64,000 nt of DNA, from assembly GCF_900114435.1 (NCBI RefSeq), contig NZ_FOZK01000001.1:248001-312000 (forward strand), written 5' to 3'. Shown here one piece after another: positions 60,034-64,000 of this stretch. The notes beneath the pieces were generated by a model. It was not told the DNA's origin. It saw only the letters and a list, made by a program, of their open reading frames with translations, and made no database searches. This DNA comes from Halomicrobium zhouii. Its GTDB lineage: Archaea > Halobacteriota > Halobacteria > Halobacteriales > Haloarculaceae. Within the stretch, counting starts at the first letter, position 1; each line of letters starts with the position of its first letter. Position numbers and translations under genes: made by a program.

Positions 60034-60792
60034 ATGAGTTCCCGGAACCAGGGGCGGAGTGTGACACGGGAGGGTGCGAGCGAGCGGGCGGTCATCGCCG
60101 CCTGCGAGTCGCTCGTCCGGGAGTACACGCGCGGGTCGGGCGGTGGGTGGTTCGGCAGCGGGAACCTGCCGACGGTGCGCGCGCTCGACGGCGTGAGTCT
60201 CTCGGTCCGTCGCGGCGAGATCGTCGGGATCGAGGGGCCGAGCGGGAGCGGGAAGTCGACGCTGTTGCACCTGCTCGCGGCCCTCGACACGCCGACGGCG
60301 GGCGAGCTAACCGTCGCCGGCGAGGACGTCAGGCGCCGCTCCGAGCGCGGCCGGGCGAAGCTTCGACTGGAGCACATCGGCCTCGTCTTCCAGCGCTTTC
60401 ACCTGCTGCCGGCGCTGTCGGCGCGGGCGAACGTCGCCCTGCCGCTGGTGGAACTGGGCTGGTCCAAGCGGCAGCGTCGCGAGCGGGCGACGAGCCTGCT
60501 CGAGGACGTCGGCCTGGGTGAGCGGGCCACGCACCGGCCGGGACAGCTGAGCGGCGGGGAACAGCAACGGGTGGCCATCGCGCGAGCGCTGGCGACCGAA
60601 CCGGACCTCCTGATCGCCGACGAGCCGACGGGGGAACTCGACACGGCGACGGGCCGGCAGGTGCTCGACCTGTTCGAGGACCTGGGCGAGAACCACGCCA
60701 TCGTCCTGGCCTCCCACGACCAGCCGACCCTGGCCATCGCGGACCGGGTGATCAGCCTCCGCGACGGCCGCGTGCAGGGCGCCGACCGATGA
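60034..60792 (+). CDS. MacB/LolD-type ABC transporter ATPase
   Basis: 252 residues. Walker [24 protein letters not shown], the LolD/MacB '[23 protein letters not shown]' Q-loop region, [32 protein letters not shown], and the H-loop IVLASHD. The N-terminus (about 1-30) is an unusual polar Ser/Glu-rich extension with [17 protein letters not shown] before the core. It works with the two FtsX-like permeases that follow; it overlaps the first as ATGA. Substrate unknown. Confidence 0.92.
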   Translation: MSSRNQGRSVTREGASERAVIAACESLVREYTRGSGGGWFGSGNLPTVRALDGVSLSVRRGEIVGIEGPSGSGKSTLLHLLAALDTPTAGELTVAGEDVRRRSERGRAKLRLEHIGLVFQRFHLLPALSARANVALPLVELGWSKRQRRERATSLLEDVGLGERATHRPGQLSGGEQQRVAIARALATEPDLLIADEPTGELDTATGRQVLDLFEDLGENHAIVLASHDQPTLAIADRVISLRDGRVQGADR

Positions 60793-62033
60793 CTCTCCCC
60801 GGAGCCAGGTGGCTGCGACGCCGCCGGGCACTCGTGGGGCTGGCCGTCCACCGCGTCGTCGGTCGGGTGCGCTCCAGTCCCCAGCGCGTCGTCCTGAGCG
60901 TGCTCGGCGTGGCGCTGGCCGTCGCGCTGGTGGTCGCCGTGACGGGCGTGGCGCTGGGCCTGACCGCCGAGTCCGTCGTCCAGAACGACGACACCGACTT
61001 CTGGGTCGTCCCCGAGCAGTCGACCGCCGAGTCCGTCGCGGTGTCGAGCGGCGGCGTCAAACTCGGCGACGTCCACGCCACGAGCGAGCGCATCGAACGC
61101 GACGAGCGGGTGGACTACGCGACGCCCGTGGCGCTGAGCGTCGTCCCCGTCACGGACCGGACGACGGGGGAGACGGAGTACGTCCTGGCCGCCGGCATCG
61201 TCCCGCGGGAGGGCCAGGAGCTGTTCGGGCTCTCGACCACGCCGCTGGAGCCCGGTGACCCCCACTACGCGAACGGGAGCTACGACGGCCCCTGGACCGG
61301 CGAGGCCGTGGTCAACGACGCCGCCGCGTCGATCACGAACACCTCGGAGGGTGAGGACCTCCAGGTCGCCCGGACGGGGACGAACCGGTCGTTCCGGGTA
61401 CTCAACGTCTCCCAGGGCGAGGCGGGCTTCGGGTTCGGGTCGGCCCCCATCGCGGTCGTCCACCTGAGTGAACTCCAGAGCGCGACGGGGCTGGCCGCCA
61501 GCGACCAGGCCGACCAGATCCTCGTCAGCACGAACGACCCGGGCGTGCGCTCGGATCTCGAGTCGCTGTATCCGCACACGACGGTCGTCACCAAGCGCGG
61601 CATCTCCGCCCAGCAGGCCTCGACGTCGAACCTCCCGCTGGCCGTGGGGCTGTCGGCGCTCCTGTCGGCGCTGGTCGTCGGGGTGCTGTTCATCGCGACG
61701 CTGATGGGTCTGGAGGTGAGCGCCGACCGGGCGACGCTGGGGACCCTGGCGACGCTGGGCTTCGCCAGTCGCTCCCGCTCGCTGCTCATCGGCTGTGAGA
61801 CGCTGGTCGTCGCCGTCGTCGGCGGCCTGGTCGGCGTGGCCGTCGGCGCCGGGAGCATCGGCCTCGTCAACCGCGTCGTCGGCGCCCGGTTCGGTATCGC
61901 GGAGGTGGCCGTCTTCGACCCGCTCCTGGTCCCCTACGGACTCGCCGTCGCCGCCGTCGTCGGCGTCGTCGGGAGCGTCTACCCCATCTACCTCGGCCGC
62001 CGGACCGACGTCCTGGAGGTGCTCTCGGAATGA
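60789..62033 (+). CDS. FtsX-like (MacB-type) permease
   Basis: 414 residues: an N-terminal helix ([21 protein letters not shown]), a large extracytoplasmic domain (about 55-275: [38 protein letters not shown]) and three C-terminal helices ([73 protein letters not shown]). This four-helix plan with a big loop is the FtsX/MacB type, which does mechanical work on lipids or peptides rather than classical transport. ATGA overlap with the next permease. Confidence 0.9.
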   Translation: MTLPGARWLRRRRALVGLAVHRVVGRVRSSPQRVVLSVLGVALAVALVVAVTGVALGLTAESVVQNDDTDFWVVPEQSTAESVAVSSGGVKLGDVHATSERIERDERVDYATPVALSVVPVTDRTTGETEYVLAAGIVPREGQELFGLSTTPLEPGDPHYANGSYDGPWTGEAVVNDAAASITNTSEGEDLQVARTGTNRSFRVLNVSQGEAGFGFGSAPIAVVHLSELQSATGLAASDQADQILVSTNDPGVRSDLESLYPHTTVVTKRGISAQQASTSNLPLAVGLSALLSALVVGVLFIATLMGLEVSADRATLGTLATLGFASRSRSLLIGCETLVVAVVGGLVGVAVGAGSIGLVNRVVGARFGIAEVAVFDPLLVPYGLAVAAVVGVVGSVYPIYLGRRTDVLEVLSE

Positions 62034-63259
62034 TCGGGTCGCGCTTCCGCGCCGTGCTGGGCATCGCCGCGGCGCAGTTGCGCCACGAACGCGGACGGAC
62101 GCTACTGGCCATCGTCGCCGTGGCACTGGCTGTACTCGCCACCACCATCCTGGCCAGCGTGGGCTACGGCGTCGTCGAGACGGGCCAGGAGAAGTTCGAC
62201 ACCTCCGGCCGGGATCTGTGGGTGACCGGCGGGCCGCTGAAGTTCTCGCCCGGGTCGGTCGGCGGCTTCGAGAACACGCTCGTCGACTCCCACAGCGTCG
62301 CCGACGACATCGAGCAACGCGAGGAGATACAGACGGCGGTGCCGATGAGCTTTCAAACTGTGTACGCCAGCACGGACGGCGAGGAGTTCCAGACCGTCGT
62401 CGGCGTCGGCGCGCCCGCCCGCGGCCCGTCGGTCAACGTCATCGAGGGTAGCGAGTTCTCGACGAAGGACACTCACTACGCCAACGGGACCTACGACGGG
62501 CCGATGTCCCACGAAATCGTGATCGACGAGCGGACGGCCGACCAGCTCGGCGTCGAGGTGGGGGACAGCCTCTACGTCGGCGGGACGCTGAGCGCCGCCC
62601 GGCAGAACGAGTTCGAGGTGGTCGGTATCTCCAACACCTTCTCCACGTTCGTCGGCTCCGCGACGGTGACGATGCACCTGAGCGAACTCCAGGAGGTGAC
62701 GGGGACGACCGACTCCGACCGGGCGACGTTCGTCTCCATCGACGTCCACGACGACGCCGACGTCGAGCAGGTCGAACGGGAAATACAGGCCGAGTACCCC
62801 TCCTACGACGTCCGGACCAACGAGGAGCAACTGGAGGCGACGCTCCGCGAGCAAGCAGTCCTCATCGCCAGCGGCATCTCGCTGGTCGCCTTCGCCGTCG
62901 CCGCCGGCGTCGCGCTGACGACCAACCTCCAGTTCTCGCTGGTGTACCAGCGCCGCGACCGGCTGGCCGCCATCAAGGCCATCGGCTGGCGCACCCGCAC
63001 TCTCGTCGCCGTGACGACGGTGAAAGCCCTCGTCGTCGGGATCATGGGCGCCGGGCTGGGACTGGTCCTGACCTACCCGGGCGTCGCGGTGGTCAACGAG
63101 GTGGCCGCGGCCATCGCCGGGTTCGAGGGGCTCGTCCAGCTCTCCCCGGAGATTCTCGTCGGCGGGCTGGTACTCGGCGTCGTGATCAGCTTCCTGAGCG
63201 GCCTCGCGGCGAGCGCGCTGATCGCCAGGGTGTCGCCCCTGGAGTACATCTCGCGGTAG
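62030..63259 (+). CDS. FtsX-like (MacB-type) permease, second subunit
   Basis: 409 residues with the same layout: [25 protein letters not shown], an ectodomain about 55-275 ([52 protein letters not shown]), then [39 protein letters not shown] and two closing helices. It is a paralogue of the preceding permease ([17 protein letters not shown] against [17 protein letters not shown]), so the transporter is probably a heterodimer. No adaptor (MacA-like) gene is nearby. Confidence 0.9.
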   Translation: MIGSRFRAVLGIAAAQLRHERGRTLLAIVAVALAVLATTILASVGYGVVETGQEKFDTSGRDLWVTGGPLKFSPGSVGGFENTLVDSHSVADDIEQREEIQTAVPMSFQTVYASTDGEEFQTVVGVGAPARGPSVNVIEGSEFSTKDTHYANGTYDGPMSHEIVIDERTADQLGVEVGDSLYVGGTLSAARQNEFEVVGISNTFSTFVGSATVTMHLSELQEVTGTTDSDRATFVSIDVHDDADVEQVEREIQAEYPSYDVRTNEEQLEATLREQAVLIASGISLVAFAVAAGVALTTNLQFSLVYQRRDRLAAIKAIGWRTRTLVAVTTVKALVVGIMGAGLGLVLTYPGVAVVNEVAAAIAGFEGLVQLSPEILVGGLVLGVVISFLSGLAASALIARVSPLEYISR

Positions 63260-63421
63260 CGGGCGGGAATCGCCCGGCCAGCCGGTGGAGTCGGACGGCG
63301 CTCTCCGTCCGTCAGCCCCGTCGCGGGGGACGGGCTGTGCCTTCTTCCCGCGTGGCCCCGTCTGTGCGCCGGTACGTACCATCTCCGTACCAGCTATCTG
63401 TGCCTTACCTGACTGAAAACT

Positions 63422-63431
63422 GATTTTTTAG
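63422..63431 (+). promoter_or_regulatory. T-rich stretch between the permease and the right-edge gene
   Basis: gattttttag: a T-run about 165 nt after the permease stop and 100 nt before ATG 63531. It may end the upstream transcript or be the TATA-like box of the downstream gene. The rest of the 271-nt interval shows nothing further. Confidence 0.3.
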
Positions 63432-63530
63432 TACAACCGACACGTCGTCGAACGTGTGACTCGTTACCTATTCCACCACTGGTTGCGTCGAGACCGGCAC
63501 GGCAAATCACGGGCCGTCACGAGCGGATAG

Positions 63531-64000
63531 ATGCGGTGGCCGACTGCCGTCATCGCCGTCATCGTCCTCCTCGTCCTGGCGCCGATGTGGGTCATCGCCA
63601 TCCAGGGCGAGGGGGCCTCCGAGGAGGTCGAGATCGACCGCGGCGTCAGCGAGATCCAGCCACTCGACGGCTTCCTCGACACCCCGAACAAGCTCTCGCC
63701 CAGCCAGGTCGGGGTGATCGTCTGGGTGGCGCTGCTGGCCCTGGTCGGCGTCGTCTCCGCCGCACACCGGTTCATGAACGAGGCGGTGCGGCCGCCCGAC
63801 GACGCGGCCGTGGCCGCGGACGGCGGGAGCGCCTCGGCCGGCTGGCTCGACACCGACGACCGGTGGGTGGTCGAGTACTACGACGCCTCCGAACAGGCCG
63901 AGGGACTCCTCGCGATGGGCGGGCTGACGGTGCTGGCCATCGTCTTCGCGGCGCTGTTCACCGGCGAGTACTTCACCCTCGCGAGGACGCAGTACTTCGG
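63531..64000 (+). CDS. Integral membrane protein, partial (runs off the right edge)
   Basis: 157 visible residues from ATG 63531 with no stop before the window ends. MRWPTAVIAVIVLLVLAPMWVIAIQGEG is a signal or first helix; SPSQVGVIVWVALLALVGVVSAAHRF is a second helix; an acidic loop and LDTDDRWVVEYYDASEQAEGLLAMGGLTVLAIVFAALFTGEYF give a third. I do not recognise the family; membrane subunits of respiratory complexes can look like this, but nothing here proves it. Confidence 0.65.
   Translation, partial: MRWPTAVIAVIVLLVLAPMWVIAIQGEGASEEVEIDRGVSEIQPLDGFLDTPNKLSPSQVGVIVWVALLALVGVVSAAHRFMNEAVRPPDDAAVAADGGSASAGWLDTDDRWVVEYYDASEQAEGLLAMGGLTVLAIVFAALFTGEYFTLARTQYF

Overview
The window is chromosomal DNA from a haloarchaeon (class Halobacteria). 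The signs are very high G+C, strongly acidic proteins, twin-arginine lipoproteins, a PGF-CTERM-like surface protein, a TFB basal transcription factor, an archaeal MCM helicase, many GTGA/ATGA start-stop overlaps, and TATA-like boxes about 25-30 nt before start codons, as expected for leaderless mRNAs. I cannot fix the genus from sequence alone. I recognise no rRNA, tRNA, CRISPR array or insertion sequence.

Region by region. 0-11.5 kb: surface-polysaccharide and secreted-protein genes (the tail of a HalOD1 protein, a Wzx-like flippase, three Tat-exported beta-helix proteins, a GT2 glycosyltransferase, a DUF1616 protein and a polytopic GT-C-like protein). 11.5-13.3 kb: a zinc-finger microprotein and an internally duplicated hypothetical protein, bracketed by two copies of a stem-loop element. 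13.3-24.2 kb: housekeeping and genome maintenance (a ParA-like protein with a broken P-loop, HtpX, a TFB paralogue, a MinD/ParA ATPase, a string of haloarchaeal hypotheticals, and MCM carrying a 638-residue intein). 24.4-28.1 kb: a lipoprotein, a Gfo/Idh/MocA oxidoreductase, a ThuA-like protein and a secreted metalloprotease. 28.3-33.7 kb: two convergent operons, DUF58 with two partners against MoxR, DUF4350 and a small membrane protein. 33.8-43.0 kb: a DUF457 membrane protein, three secreted or anchored surface proteins (two of them paralogues), a second DUF1616 protein, a sugar isomerase-like protein and DoxX. 43.0-43.9 kb holds no gene I can support. 43.9-45.4 kb: a degenerate NAD synthase paralogue and Mn/Fe superoxide dismutase.

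45.6-59.9 kb is a complete urea-utilisation island: urease accessory and structural genes (transcribed ureB-C-A-G-D-E-F), an energy-coupling nickel transporter (CbiM/N/Q/O type), a divergent nikR, and a five-gene urea ABC transporter (urtABCDE). The parts fit one pathway: Urt imports urea, the CbiMNQO-type system imports nickel, UreDEFG load nickel into UreABC, and NikR probably senses nickel through a 28-bp palindrome in the nikM-nikR divergent promoter. 60.0-63.3 kb: a MacB/LolD-type ABC ATPase with two FtsX-like permeases. A partial membrane protein runs off the right edge.

The points I would look at first are the MCM intein with several helix-turn-helix-like segments between its endonuclease and C-terminal splicing block, the duplicated stem-loop at 11.8 and 13.1 kb, the octapeptide Trp-repeat tail of UrtC, a 34-codon ORF translationally coupled to urtA, and the NikR palindrome that overlaps both divergent TATA boxes.
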